From positions 5,146,001-5,210,000 of the forward strand of contig CAXXFH010000004.1 in the NCBI GenBank assembly GCA_963677085.2: a stretch of DNA of 64,000 nucleotides, written 5' to 3'. Shown here piece by piece: positions 18,340 to 26,435 of the stretch (position 1 is its first letter; each line of letters begins with the position of its first letter). The notes under the pieces were generated by a model, which searched no databases, was not told the origin of the DNA, and saw only the letters and a list, made by a program, of their open reading frames with translations. A program made the position numbers and the translations under genes. Source of the DNA: G963677085 sp963677085. Lineage in GTDB: Bacteria; Planctomycetota; Planctomycetia; Pirellulales; Thermoguttaceae.

Positions 18340-18978
18340 ATGTCCGAATCGAAGAATTCACCTTTGCCTGTGGCCGTATTGATTTCTGGCGGGGGAACTA
18401 CGCTGCGAAATCTGCTGGAGTACATCGCGGCCGGCCGGCTCGATCTCGACATTCGGTTGGTGATCTCCAGCAGCGCGCAAGCCAAGGGAAGTCGCTACGC
18501 GGAAGAGGCCGGTATTCCGTACGAGGCGATCTGTCAGAAGGATTTCCCAGGTCAGGACGCGTTCAGCAAGGCCATATTCTCTCGGTGCCGGCAGGCAGGG
18601 GTCGAGTTGGTCGTGATGGGTGGTTTTTTGAAACGGGTGACCATCGCCGACGACTTCGCGAATCGCGTCACCAACATCCACCCTGGGCTTATCCCGGCCT
18701 TCTGTGGCGAAGGATTCTATGGGCATCATGTGCACGAAGCGGTCCTGGAATATGGGGCGAAGCTCAGCGGGTGTACCGTGCATTTTGCCGACAACCAATA
18801 CGACCACGGCCCCGTGATTCTGCAGAAGGCCGTGCCCGTGCTCGACGACGACACCCCCGACACGCTGGCCGCCCGGGTGTTCGAGGCCGAATGCGAGGCC
18901 TATCCCGAGGCCCTGCAACTCATCGCCGAAGGCCGTGTGCGAGTGGAAGGCCGGCGGGTGCGGATTTTGCCGCGCTGA
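18340..18978 (+). CDS. purN: Phosphoribosylglycinamide formyltransferase
   Basis: 212 residues, the normal size. Transfers a formyl group from 10-formyl-THF to GAR in de novo purine synthesis, in the cytoplasm. VLISGGGTTLRNLL near the N terminus binds the phosphate of GAR. VTNIHPGLIPAF carries the catalytic Asn112 and His114, and DNQYDHGPVI carries Asp155, matching the Asn/His/Asp triad of the E. coli enzyme. The ATG at 18340 gives MSESKNSPLPVAVLISG. It follows ileS on the same strand but beyond the large hairpin, so coupling is doubtful. Confidence 0.95.
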   Translation: MSESKNSPLPVAVLISGGGTTLRNLLEYIAAGRLDLDIRLVISSSAQAKGSRYAEEAGIPYEAICQKDFPGQDAFSKAIFSRCRQAGVELVVMGGFLKRVTIADDFANRVTNIHPGLIPAFCGEGFYGHHVHEAVLEYGAKLSGCTVHFADNQYDHGPVILQKAVPVLDDDTPDTLAARVFEAECEAYPEALQLIAEGRVRVEGRRVRILPR

Positions 18979-19048
18979 CGTCGCTGCTTGGTCGCCCGTC
19001 AAACTCTCTTCATTTTGCCCTGCATTACAGTCGCTGTGCGTAAGTCGT

Positions 19049-19058
19049 TGCATGCATT
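19049..19058 (+). promoter_or_regulatory. TGCATGCATT motif, copy 2, upstream of the BMC operon
   Basis: TGCATGCATT lies 157 bases before the DeoR-type regulator start and five bases before an inverted repeat. It matches the copies at 1931, 28304 and 45580. Confidence 0.45.
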
Positions 19059-19062
19059 GCTA

Positions 19063-19084
19063 TTGCGACAGATTTCCGTCGCAA
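19063..19084. promoter_or_regulatory. Candidate operator: TTGCGAC-N8-GTCGCAA dyad
   Basis: A perfect 7-bp dyad with an 8-base spacer in the AT-richer leader of the BMC operon. Position and symmetry fit a binding site for the DeoR-family regulator encoded next, as such regulators commonly control their own operon. No experimental site is known to me. Confidence 0.4.
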
Positions 19085-19154
19085 GCTAACCAAAATAAAA
19101 CGCATTGAATACATTTTTCTGACAGCTTTCTTTCAGTATTTTGCGCGAATTTGG

Positions 19155-19183
19155 TTGCACATGGTCGCGTTATAGTGAATAAT
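19155..19183 (+). promoter_or_regulatory. Weak candidate promoter of the BMC operon
   Basis: TTGCAC (19155-19160), a 17-base spacer and AATAAT (19178-19183), 32 bases before the regulator start. TATAGT at 19171 is an alternative -10. The -35 is poor, which would fit a regulated promoter. Confidence 0.3.
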
Positions 19184-19215
19184 CGACGAAAGCTTCACGG
19201 GAAGAGGTATGAAAG

Positions 19216-20001
19216 ATGACTATGCTGGCAGAAGAGCGACGCAGTCGGCTGTTGGAGCTGGTAAGGGTGAAGCGGTTCGCGTCCTTACCGGAGTTGGCCG
19301 AGCAGCTCGACGTATCGGAATCGACGCTGCGACGTGATTTGAAGCAGCTCGAGGAGGAGGGTGCTACACGCCGTATACATGGGGGGGTGCTCTATGCGGG
19401 CGTTTCTCCCAAGTTGCCGCATTTCGAGCTGCGTCAGGACGGGGCCTGGACAGAGAAGAAGGCCATCGCCGCGAAGACGGTCGAGATGATCGAGGATGGC
19501 GAAACGGTGTTGCTCGACGCCGGCAGCACCACGTATGAGGTCGCTCGGCAACTGGTGGGCCGCCCGCTGCACATCCTCACTAACTCATTGCCAGTAGCCA
19601 ACCTTTTCGCCGCCGACGCCAATAGCGACCTAGTATTTATAGGTGGAAACATTTGCCCACGCTCCGGCGTGGCCCAGGGACCGTATGCCAATCGCATGCT
19701 GGGGATGGTCCGCGTGCGCAAGGCAATCCTTAGTGTGGCCGGTATCACCGAGGGAGGATTGTTCAACAACAACCTGCTGTTAGTCGAAACCGAGCAGGCC
19801 ATGTTGGAAGCTGCCGACGAGGTGATTGTCGTGGCCGACAACAGCAAATTCGGACGCACGAGCCTAGGGCATATCTGCTCTTTGGAAGACGTAACCCACA
19901 TGGTGGTCGACAGCGGCATATCCTCGGAGTGGCGAGAAAAAGTCGCCGCAGCCAAGGTCAACTTGGTCGTCGCTGAAGACGTACCGGAGCCGACGCTGTA
20001 G
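19216..20001 (+). CDS. DeoR-family transcriptional regulator of the BMC operon
   Basis: 261 residues. An N-terminal winged helix-turn-helix spans about 6-58 (LPELAEQLDVSESTLRRDLKQLEEEG..RRIHGGV), typical of DeoR. The C-terminal sensor domain carries LLDAGSTTYEVARQL and VVADNSKFGR, as in regulators that sense sugar phosphates. It is the first gene of the BMC cluster. Planctomycete BMC loci for fucose/rhamnose include a DeoR regulator, so it probably represses the operon until a sugar-phosphate intermediate binds. The start ATG is preceded by GAAGAGG. Confidence 0.9.
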   Translation: MTMLAEERRSRLLELVRVKRFASLPELAEQLDVSESTLRRDLKQLEEEGATRRIHGGVLYAGVSPKLPHFELRQDGAWTEKKAIAAKTVEMIEDGETVLLDAGSTTYEVARQLVGRPLHILTNSLPVANLFAADANSDLVFIGGNICPRSGVAQGPYANRMLGMVRVRKAILSVAGITEGGLFNNNLLLVETEQAMLEAADEVIVVADNSKFGRTSLGHICSLEDVTHMVVDSGISSEWREKVAAAKVNLVVAEDVPEPTL

Positions 20002-20027
20002 CGACATAGAACAGCTATTTGGGTGCC

Positions 20028-20091
20028 AATGGCTGTTTGTCAGCGAGTGGCGAACACGGGCATACAAGTTGCCCATGCTACCCGACCGTAG
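20028..20091. repeat. Dispersed GTGCCA...GGGCATACAAG repeat
   Basis: GGTGCCAATGGCTGTTTGTC followed by CACGGGCATACAAGTTGCCC and TACCCGACC. Copies with the same words occur at 38370-38441 and 59781-59852. It lies between the regulator and pduL and may influence read-through. Confidence 0.45.
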
Positions 20092-20143
20092 CGAGACAGC
20101 AAGCCGCAGAGCGTATAGGAAAATCGGGATAGGAAAACACCCC

Positions 20144-20812
20144 ATGAGCATATCCAGCACGATCGATCGCAGTGTGGTCGAGCAGATCGTTCGCCAGTTG
20201 GTGTTGGCCCAAACAGGGCCGGCCGCCGAAAGCAAACCGGAATTGGTCGTCAGTGTTTCCGCACGGCACGTTCACCTGACCGACGAGCATGTGGAAACGC
20301 TTTTCGGCAAAGGCCACACGCTGACCGTGATGAAAGACCTTTACCAGGACGGCTACTACGCGGCCGAAGAAACGGTGATGGTGGTCGGTCCTCGCCGTCG
20401 GATGTTGCCTTCGGTTCGCATCCTCGGTCCCACGCGGCCGGATAGCCAAGTGGAGTTGGCCTTTACCGACGGCATTTCACTGGGAATCGACCTGCCGGTC
20501 CGGGCGAGCGGCCACGTGGAAGGCACGCCCGGTTGCGTGCTGGTCGGGCCCAAGGGAGTTGTCGAACTGAAGCAAGGAGTTATTCGGGCCGAGCGCCACG
20601 CCCACATGGGCCCCGCCGATGCCGAATGCTACGGCGTGAAAGACAAAGATCGCATGAACCTGCGGGTGCATGCCAACTCGTGTACAACCACCTTCGAAGA
20701 CCTGTTGGTGCGTGTCGGCGAGAAGATCAAACTCGAAGTACACCTCGATACCGACGAGGGCAATGCGTGTGATCTGGATCACGCCACGAGCGTGGAACTG
20801 GTCAAACGGTAA
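20144..20812 (+). CDS. pduL: PduL-type phosphotransacylase with N-terminal encapsulation peptide
   Basis: 222 residues from the ATG at 20144, with AGGAAAA about 10 bases upstream. PduL converts acyl-CoA and phosphate to acyl phosphate and recycles CoA inside the compartment. SARHVHL (39-45) and HAHM (152-155) carry the zinc-binding histidines, and two PduL beta-barrel repeats are recognisable. The first ~24 residues (DRSVVEQIVRQLVLAQ) form an amphipathic helix followed by a Pro/Ala linker, a typical encapsulation peptide. In this locus it would take acyl-CoA from the aldehyde dehydrogenase and feed acetate kinase. Confidence 0.92.
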   Translation: MSISSTIDRSVVEQIVRQLVLAQTGPAAESKPELVVSVSARHVHLTDEHVETLFGKGHTLTVMKDLYQDGYYAAEETVMVVGPRRRMLPSVRILGPTRPDSQVELAFTDGISLGIDLPVRASGHVEGTPGCVLVGPKGVVELKQGVIRAERHAHMGPADAECYGVKDKDRMNLRVHANSCTTTFEDLLVRVGEKIKLEVHLDTDEGNACDLDHATSVELVKR

Positions 20813-20821
20813 GAAACTACA

Positions 20822-20970
20822 GCGTACCCTCGCCCGCCGGAGCGGGAGAGGGTGGCGGCGAAGCCGCCGGGTGAGGGCGGTTTGCAGCGGTGAAGACGTG
20901 ATCTTCAGGGCAATCCCTGATGCAAAACCCCTCACCCCCGGCCCCTCTCTCCAACGGGGAGAGGGGAGAA
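20822..20970. repeat. Two REP-like palindromes between pduL and the BMC-H genes
   Basis: Element 20822-20880 (CCCTCGCCCGCCGGAGCGGG..., GGCGGCGAAGCCGCC) and element 20928-20970 (CCCCTCACCCCCGGCCCCTC opposed by GGGGAGAGGGGAG) fill the 229-base gap. They may set different mRNA levels for enzyme and shell. Confidence 0.5.
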
Positions 20971-21041
20971 TGTTTCTTAAAAACCTTAACCTTTACAAGT
21001 ATTCCTAACCTCTTGAGTTAGTCACTATTGGAGAACCTACC

Positions 21042-21344
21042 ATGGCGAAAGCAATGGAAGCGTTGGGCATGATTGAAACCAAGGGTTTCACGGTCCTGGT
21101 GGAAGCTACCGACGCAATGATGAAGGCTGCCAATGTCGAGTTCCTCGGCTGGGACAAAGTTGGCGGCGGTATGGTAAGCGCGTTCGTTACCGGTGATGTT
21201 GCGGCCGTGAAGGCTGCTACCGACGCCGGTGCCGCCGCTGCTGGGCGGATTGGTGAAGTCGTCAGTGTGCAAGTCATTCCCCGTCCCCACGAGGACCTGG
21301 AACTGGTCTTGCCGCCGTCGATTGCCAAGAACGCGGACAAGTAA
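21042..21344 (+). CDS. BMC-H hexameric shell protein 1
   Basis: 100 residues, one BMC (pfam00936) domain. ALGMIETKGFTVLVEATDAMMKAANV and VKAATDAGAAAAGRIGEVVSVQVIPRPH are the hallmark segments; the pore-loop region reads KVGGGMV. Hexamers tile the shell facets and their central pore passes small metabolites. It has a somewhat longer C-terminal tail than the second BMC-H gene. A Shine-Dalgarno-like GGAG is 12 bases before the ATG. The gene starts the shell part of the operon. Confidence 0.95.
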   Translation: MAKAMEALGMIETKGFTVLVEATDAMMKAANVEFLGWDKVGGGMVSAFVTGDVAAVKAATDAGAAAAGRIGEVVSVQVIPRPHEDLELVLPPSIAKNADK

Positions 21345-21403
21345 ACGCCATCCACAACACGAAACATCTCAACAAAACAACAACGATATAAGGGATCTTG
21401 ATC

Positions 21404-21673
21404 ATGCAAGACGCCATTGGAATGATCGAAACCAAGGGCCTGATCGCGCTTGTTGAAGCGACCGACGCCATGGCCAAAGCCGCCAACGTGCAAATCGTCA
21501 AACGCGTTCAGATCGGTGGTGGCTTGGTCACCACGGTCGTGCGTGGCGACGTCGGTAGCGTGCGTGCCGCCGTGGAAGCTGGTGCGAATGCCGCCAGCCA
21601 GGTGGGCGAGTTGGTCGCCAGTCACATTATTCCGCGACCCGCGGAAGGTGTGATCGAAGCGTACCTCGCCTAA
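21404..21673 (+). CDS. BMC-H hexameric shell protein 2
   Basis: 89 residues from the ATG at 21404, preceded by AAGGGA; a TTG at 21398 is in frame but less likely. A single BMC domain (IGMIETKGLIALVEATDAMAKAANV, VRAAVEAGANAASQVGELVASHIIPRP). The pore region reads IGGGLV. Close paralogue of the preceding gene, probably from tandem duplication, giving two facet tiles of slightly different pore and edge chemistry. Confidence 0.95.
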   Translation: MQDAIGMIETKGLIALVEATDAMAKAANVQIVKRVQIGGGLVTTVVRGDVGSVRAAVEAGANAASQVGELVASHIIPRPAEGVIEAYLA

Positions 21674-21828
21674 CGCGACGTACCGGCTGCACTCCATCGA
21701 TACGGTGACCGGCGAGGGCCGTGTTTTTGCCCTCTCGTTGTTTGTCGACGGTGGCACGCAGCCCGTTTGCCCCTTTACCCGCAACGACTTGGCCCTCAGC
21801 GACCGGCATGGAAGGGAGTACGGATACG

Positions 21829-23013
21829 ATGAAAATCCTCGTCGCCAATCTGGGATCGACCAGTTTCAAGTATCGGCTATTGGATATGGCCGACGAAGGT
21901 CAGCTAGCGCGCGGTGGCATTGAACGGATCGGCTCGCCCGAAAGTCGCTGCTTCGTAGAAGTTGGCGGCCATCGGGAGGAAAAAACCCTGCAGGTGCCCG
22001 ACCACGCCGAGGCCGTGCGGCAATGCTTGGCCCAATTGACGAACCCCGAATCGGGGTGCCTCGAAGAGGCTTCGGAAGTGTCGGCCATTGGGTTTAAGGC
22101 GGTCCACGGGGGACGAGTGTCCGGCGTACAGCGAGTTACTCCCGACGTGCTTGCCGCGATGGAAGAGATGAACGCTGTGGCCCCGGCCCACAACCCGCCG
22201 TATATCGCGGCCATGCGCCAACTTAACGAGCAGTTGCCCGAGATTCCGCTGGTGGCGGCCTTCGAGACCGATTTCCACCAGACGATCCCGGCCCGCAACA
22301 CGGCTTACGCCATCCCGCAAGAGCTCACAGCCGACGGGCTTGTCCGCCGCTACGGCTTTCACGGTGCCAGTCACCGTTACATTGCCACGCGAACGGCCGA
22401 ACTGCTGGGTCGCGACGATTTGCGGATCATCTCTTGCCACTTGGGCGGTTCCAGTTCGCTGTGTGCCATCCGCAACGGCAAGAGTGTGGCGGCCAGCATG
22501 GGATTCAGTGCCCAAAGCGGCTTGCCGCAGAACAACCGCGTGGGCGATCTCGATGTGTTCACTTTGCCGGTGATCCTCGAAAAGACGGGCCTCGCGCTGG
22601 ATGAAGTGCTGGCCAAGATGGCTGACCAGGGCGGACTGTTGGGAATCAGCGGTGTCAGCGGCGACATGCGCGACCTGGAAGAAGCGGCTGCCGCAGGCAA
22701 CGAGCGAGCACAACTCGCGCTGGACGTTTTCATCAGTAGTATCAGGCATTACCTGGGCGCGTACCTCGTGGAACTCGGCGGTGCCGATGTGATCGTGTTC
22801 ACCGGCGGGATCGGCGAGAACCAAGTCGGCGTACGGCGAGACGTGTGTGCCAACCTCGAGTCGCTGGGCATCGTGCTCGATCCGGCAGCCAACGAATCGG
22901 CTCAAGACGAGTGCAAGATCAGTGCTGCGGAGAGTGCCGCGCAGGTTTGGATCGTACCGACGAACGAAGAGTTGATCGTTGCCCGATTGGCTGCTCAGTT
23001 GCTGGAGGGTTAG
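21829..23013 (+). CDS. ackA: Acetate (propionate/lactate-type) kinase of the BMC pathway
   Basis: 394 residues from the ATG at 21829, with GAAGGGA 12 bases upstream; an in-frame ATG at 21808 is less well placed. An ASKHA-fold kinase: VANLGSTSFKY (N-x-G-S-S/T-S-x-K), FHGASHRYIA and CHLGGSSSLCAI, then FTGGIGENQ. It turns acyl phosphate plus ADP into the acid and ATP and completes the energy-conserving branch. I see no terminal encapsulation peptide, so it may act at or outside the shell. The substrate is inferred from context and could be lactyl or propionyl phosphate as well as acetyl phosphate. Confidence 0.9.
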   Translation: MKILVANLGSTSFKYRLLDMADEGQLARGGIERIGSPESRCFVEVGGHREEKTLQVPDHAEAVRQCLAQLTNPESGCLEEASEVSAIGFKAVHGGRVSGVQRVTPDVLAAMEEMNAVAPAHNPPYIAAMRQLNEQLPEIPLVAAFETDFHQTIPARNTAYAIPQELTADGLVRRYGFHGASHRYIATRTAELLGRDDLRIISCHLGGSSSLCAIRNGKSVAASMGFSAQSGLPQNNRVGDLDVFTLPVILEKTGLALDEVLAKMADQGGLLGISGVSGDMRDLEEAAAAGNERAQLALDVFISSIRHYLGAYLVELGGADVIVFTGGIGENQVGVRRDVCANLESLGIVLDPAANESAQDECKISAAESAAQVWIVPTNEELIVARLAAQLLEG

Positions 23014-23100
23014 CCGCGCGGTGCGGCAAACAATACGGCAGGGGCGTCGCGAAGCACGCCCGGAAAATCGCCAAATAATTCCTGGACGAGTCCTAAAACC

Positions 23101-23442
23101 ATGTTTATCGCCAAAGTTACCGGCTCGATGGTTGCCACACAGAAGGTCGATTCGATGGTCGGCCACAAACTGCTGGTGGTGGAGCCCTATCGGGTCGACC
23201 CGAACGATCGCGATCGCATGATCGGCTCCGGTCGTGGCCTAGTGGCCGTCGACACGGTGGGGGCCGGCGAGGGGGAGTTCGTGCTGATTACCCAGGGTTC
23301 CAGCGCCCGACTTACCCCGGAAACGAAAAATTTGCCGGTCGATACCGTGATTATCGGTATTGTCGACAGCGTTCACGTGGGGCATCAGTGTGTGTATTCC
23401 AAGGAAGGTGAACGGGAAACTCCCACGGAAAAGACAGAATAA
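23101..23442 (+). CDS. BMC-P (EutN/CcmL) pentameric vertex protein 1
   Basis: 113 residues. An EutN/CcmL beta-barrel: MFIAKVTGSMVATQKVDSMVGHKLLVVEP, VAVDTVGAGEGEFVLITQGSSAR and VIIGIVDSV are the family signatures. Pentamers cap the icosahedral vertices. The C-terminal ~20 residues are charged and absent from minimal family members. It lies 24 bases before the aldehyde dehydrogenase, so the two are co-transcribed. Confidence 0.95.
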   Translation: MFIAKVTGSMVATQKVDSMVGHKLLVVEPYRVDPNDRDRMIGSGRGLVAVDTVGAGEGEFVLITQGSSARLTPETKNLPVDTVIIGIVDSVHVGHQCVYSKEGERETPTEKTE

Positions 23443-23466
23443 GAGCCTTAACAAAGAAACGTCGCC

Positions 23467-24912
23467 ATGCAAGTTGACGAAACTCTCATACGCAATGTTG
23501 TCGAACAGGTAATCTCGCGATTGGGCACCAACGGCGCGGCCGCCAACGGAGCGCCGATCGGCGGTGGTTACCAGGGCCGCTACGGCATGTTTACCTGTGT
23601 CGATGAAGCCGTGGCAGCCGCCAACGAATCCTTCGACCGTCTTTCTCACATGACGATCGAAGATCGCAAGCGAATCATCGGCCATATCCGCCGCATCTCG
23701 ATCGACCAATCGGTCGAACTCGGGACGATGGAAATGGAAGAGACCAAGATCGGGCGGTTGGTCCACAAGATCGAAAAGCTTAAAACACTCGGCGAGCGAG
23801 CTCCCGGTGTGGAGTTCATGCGGAGCGAGGTCTTCAGCGGCGACCACGGGTTGGCGGTCATTGAGCACGCTCCGTTCGGCGTAATTGGTGCCATCACGCC
23901 GGTGACCCACTCGTTGCCCACCATTACGGGCAATGCGGTCAGCATGATCGCCTCGGGCAATACCGTGGTGATTAACCCGCATCCCAGCGGACGCCGCGTG
24001 GCTGCCGAGGGCGTGCGACGCTTCAACGAAGCCATCTACCGCGACCTGGGCATCGACAACCTGATCTGCTTAATCACCGAGCCGACGCTAGAGACGGCCG
24101 ACGCCATTTTCACGCATCGCGACGTTCACATGCTGTGCGTTACGGGTGGACCGGCGGTCGCGCGAGCTGCACTGCGTCAGGAGAAGCGAGCGGTGGTGGC
24201 CGGGCCGGGCAACCCGCCCGTGGTCGTCGACGAAACGGCCGACCTGGACCGTGCCGCTCGTTGCATCATTCAAGGTGGTGCTTACGATAACAACCTCCTT
24301 TGCATCGCCGAAAAGCAGGTGTTCGTGGTTAACTCGGTGTTCGATCAGATGATGGCCGCGATGGAAAAGGCGGGTGCCGCGCGGCTGAACGCCTCGGAAA
24401 TCGATGCCCTGACCAAGGTGGCGATTGCCACGGTCGGCGAAGGCGACAAGGCCCACGATGTGGCGGCCAAGGATTACATCGGCAAAGACGCGGCCGTGCT
24501 GGCTCGGGCTGCTGGAAAGACGATTCCCGACAACGTGGAAATGGTCTTCGGCGAGACCGACGAATCGAACCCCTTCGTGCCGGTCGAGCAGATGATGCCC
24601 TTTGTGCCGTTTGTTCGCGCTCGCGACGTGGACCATGCCATTGAGATGGCTCATCGCAGCGAGCATGGTTTCCGGCATACGGCTATCATTCACTCGCACA
24701 ACGTGAACAACATGACCAAGATGGGCAAAAAGATGGACACGACGCTGTTCGTCAAGAATGGCCCATGCAGCGCCGGTCTTGGCCTCGGTGGCGAGGGTTA
24801 CGTGTCGTTTTCCATCGCCACGCCCACGGGCGAAGGCCCCACGACCCCATTGACCTTCACCCGCGAACGCCGCTGCACGATGGTCGACAATTTGAGAATC
24901 CTGGGTAAGTAA
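23467..24912 (+). CDS. pduP: CoA-acylating aldehyde dehydrogenase (PduP/EutE-like) with N-terminal encapsulation peptide
   Basis: 481 residues. The catalytic cysteine is Cys279 in YDNNLLCIAEKQV. ITPVTHSLPTITGNAVSMI and VTGGPAVARAA form the NAD/CoA-binding core of the PduP/EutE class. It oxidises an aldehyde, here probably lactaldehyde from the aldolase, to acyl-CoA with NAD+. The first ~20 residues (DETLIRNVVEQVISRLG) are an amphipathic helix followed by a Gly/Ala/Asn linker, the form of an encapsulation peptide, similar to PduL's first helix. Confidence 0.93.
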   Translation: MQVDETLIRNVVEQVISRLGTNGAAANGAPIGGGYQGRYGMFTCVDEAVAAANESFDRLSHMTIEDRKRIIGHIRRISIDQSVELGTMEMEETKIGRLVHKIEKLKTLGERAPGVEFMRSEVFSGDHGLAVIEHAPFGVIGAITPVTHSLPTITGNAVSMIASGNTVVINPHPSGRRVAAEGVRRFNEAIYRDLGIDNLICLITEPTLETADAIFTHRDVHMLCVTGGPAVARAALRQEKRAVVAGPGNPPVVVDETADLDRAARCIIQGGAYDNNLLCIAEKQVFVVNSVFDQMMAAMEKAGAARLNASEIDALTKVAIATVGEGDKAHDVAAKDYIGKDAAVLARAAGKTIPDNVEMVFGETDESNPFVPVEQMMPFVPFVRARDVDHAIEMAHRSEHGFRHTAIIHSHNVNNMTKMGKKMDTTLFVKNGPCSAGLGLGGEGYVSFSIATPTGEGPTTPLTFTRERRCTMVDNLRILGK

Positions 24913-25030
24913 TTGCCCTATTGAATGGAAAGAGTGAGTAAAACCACAGAGGCACGGAGCAGTACGGTAACCAATTGGGTTGGTACTAGCACTGAGCACC
25001 TAGCCTCTAGCCCCGAGCACCTAGCCCCTA

Positions 25031-25291
25031 ATGTACTACGGTCGCGTTGTCGGACATGCTACGGCCACGGTGAAGCATCCTTCGATGAAGGGGGCCAAGC
25101 TGTTGTTGGTTATGGCGCTGACGAAAGACGGCCAAGGCATCGAGGGCGACCCCGTGTTGGCCGTCGATAACCAGGGGGCCGGTAAGGGCGACATGGTCAT
25201 TATTACCAGCGATGGCATTGGCACCCGGGAAGTGCTCGGCGACAAAACCTCGCCCGTGCGTTGGTCCGTAGTAGGAATTGTGGACAGATGA
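25031..25291 (+). CDS. BMC-P (EutN/CcmL) pentameric vertex protein 2
   Basis: 86 residues, the most compact of the three BMC-P proteins. YYGRVVGHATATVKHPSMKGAKLLLV, VLAVDNQGAGKGDMVIITSDG and WSVVGIVD give the EutN fold. The stop TGA overlaps the next start (ATGA at 25288), which points to translational coupling with the RpiB-like gene. The spacer 24913-25030 carries a duplicated GAGCACCTAGCC word but no gene. Confidence 0.95.
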   Translation: MYYGRVVGHATATVKHPSMKGAKLLLVMALTKDGQGIEGDPVLAVDNQGAGKGDMVIITSDGIGTREVLGDKTSPVRWSVVGIVDR

Positions 25292-26040
25292 CAGAGATTT
25301 CGGTACTAGTGGAACGAGTCGTCCGCGAAGTAATCGCGGAACTCGCCGCTGCGCCGAAAGAGGCGACGCCCGCGGCGGTGGCCGTTAGTCGAGCGGCGTC
25401 GGATACTACCAGCAATCCTCCGAATGAGCCACCGAAAAGCAGTGCCCGACCGTCCAACGAGTTGGTACTCGCCGGGCGCGTGATTACGCTGGCCGATCTG
25501 GACGACCGGCTCGAAGGTGTCCGCCGGTTGGTTGTACCACGCGGTGCGGTAGTTACACCGGCTGTGCGCGATGAGATTCAACGCCGCCGAATCACTCTGA
25601 GTTTTGCCGTTGCACAGGCCAAGGTCGTGGCGTCCTCGTTGAAGGTAACCCTGGTTACGTTGGGGCGTCGTTTCGACCCGGCCGGAATGATCGAGGCCAT
25701 GCAAGGTCAGGGCGCGGCCGTCACGGCGCACAACACCGACTGTCTGGTCGAGGCGACGGATCGTCTTTCGGAGGCAATTGGCCAAGCCGATACTCTGGGA
25801 GTGCTGGTTACGAAATATCCGGACATTGGCGTTTGTCTGGCCAACCGTCATGCGGGCGTGCGGGCCATCGCGAGCGGCGATCCGGCAGGGCTCGATAAAG
25901 CGGCCGTTTCGTTGGGAGCCAATGTGTTGGTGCTCGATCCGAACCGGAGTAGTCCTTATTTGATCAAACGCCTCGCAGTAGATTTCTGCCGCGGCGGCGT
26001 GCGGGAGTGCCCCGAGGAGCTAAAGGGAAGACTGAGCTAA
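25288..26040 (+). CDS. BMC-associated RpiB/LacAB-like protein with N-terminal encapsulation helix; active site degenerate
   Basis: 250 residues from the ATG at 25288, overlapping the previous stop. Residues 2-20 (EISVLVERVVREVIAELA) form an amphipathic, encapsulation-type helix, with a Pro/Ser linker to about 60. Residues 64-108 (VITLADLD...LVVPRGAVVTPAVRDEIQRRRITL) resemble the short TP-A-x-D segment of EutT-like and other BMC proteins. Residues 118-235 follow the RpiB/LacA/LacB pattern (GVLVTKYPDIGVCLANRHAG, VRAI, GANVLVLDPN). The catalytic Cys and the phosphate-binding G-T-G-x-G of RpiB are replaced by T-K-Y-P-D, so isomerase activity is doubtful. A structural, sugar-phosphate-binding or core-assembly role is possible. 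Confidence 0.7.
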   Translation: MTEISVLVERVVREVIAELAAAPKEATPAAVAVSRAASDTTSNPPNEPPKSSARPSNELVLAGRVITLADLDDRLEGVRRLVVPRGAVVTPAVRDEIQRRRITLSFAVAQAKVVASSLKVTLVTLGRRFDPAGMIEAMQGQGAAVTAHNTDCLVEATDRLSEAIGQADTLGVLVTKYPDIGVCLANRHAGVRAIASGDPAGLDKAAVSLGANVLVLDPNRSSPYLIKRLAVDFCRGGVRECPEELKGRLS

Positions 26041-26066
26041 ACTAAAGGAAAGACTGGAACAGTCCC

Positions 26067-26369
26067 ATGCGTATTGGCGTTGTTATAGGAACCGTAACGC
26101 TCAGCCGCCGTCATCCAAGCCTGGACGGTGCCCGGTTTAAGCTGGCCGTGCCGCAGTCGTGGGACGACCTGCTGGGCACGGGGGCCCAGTCGCTGGACGA
26201 GATCGCCGTGTTCGACGAATTGGGCGCCGGCATCGGTTGCCAGATTGCCCTGAGCGAAGGTCGCGAGGCCGCCATGCCCTTTTACCCCGACGTGAAACCC
26301 ATCGACGCCTACAACGCGGCGATCCTCGACACGCTCGATTTCGATCCTTCGGAGTCGTTCTCCGAGTAA
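26067..26369 (+). CDS. BMC-P (EutN/CcmL) pentameric vertex protein 3
   Basis: 100 residues. MRIGVVIGTVTLSRRHPSLDGARFKLAVP and VFDELGAGIGCQIALSEG are EutN signatures. It has a long acidic C-terminal tail (PFYPDVKPIDAYNAAILDTLDF) which the other two lack and which may face the lumen or contact cargo. Three BMC-P paralogues in one locus is the pattern known for planctomycete microcompartments. Confidence 0.93.
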   Translation: MRIGVVIGTVTLSRRHPSLDGARFKLAVPQSWDDLLGTGAQSLDEIAVFDELGAGIGCQIALSEGREAAMPFYPDVKPIDAYNAAILDTLDFDPSESFSE

Positions 26370-26435
26370 ACAGCGGTTGGTCAGGACTCCGCCCGATTAG
26401 CAAAACATCCATCACTTAAGCCGAGAGTTTTAACC

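Noticed and set aside
25288..26040. Functional ribose-5-phosphate isomerase B
   Set aside because: The catalytic cysteine and phosphate loop are replaced.
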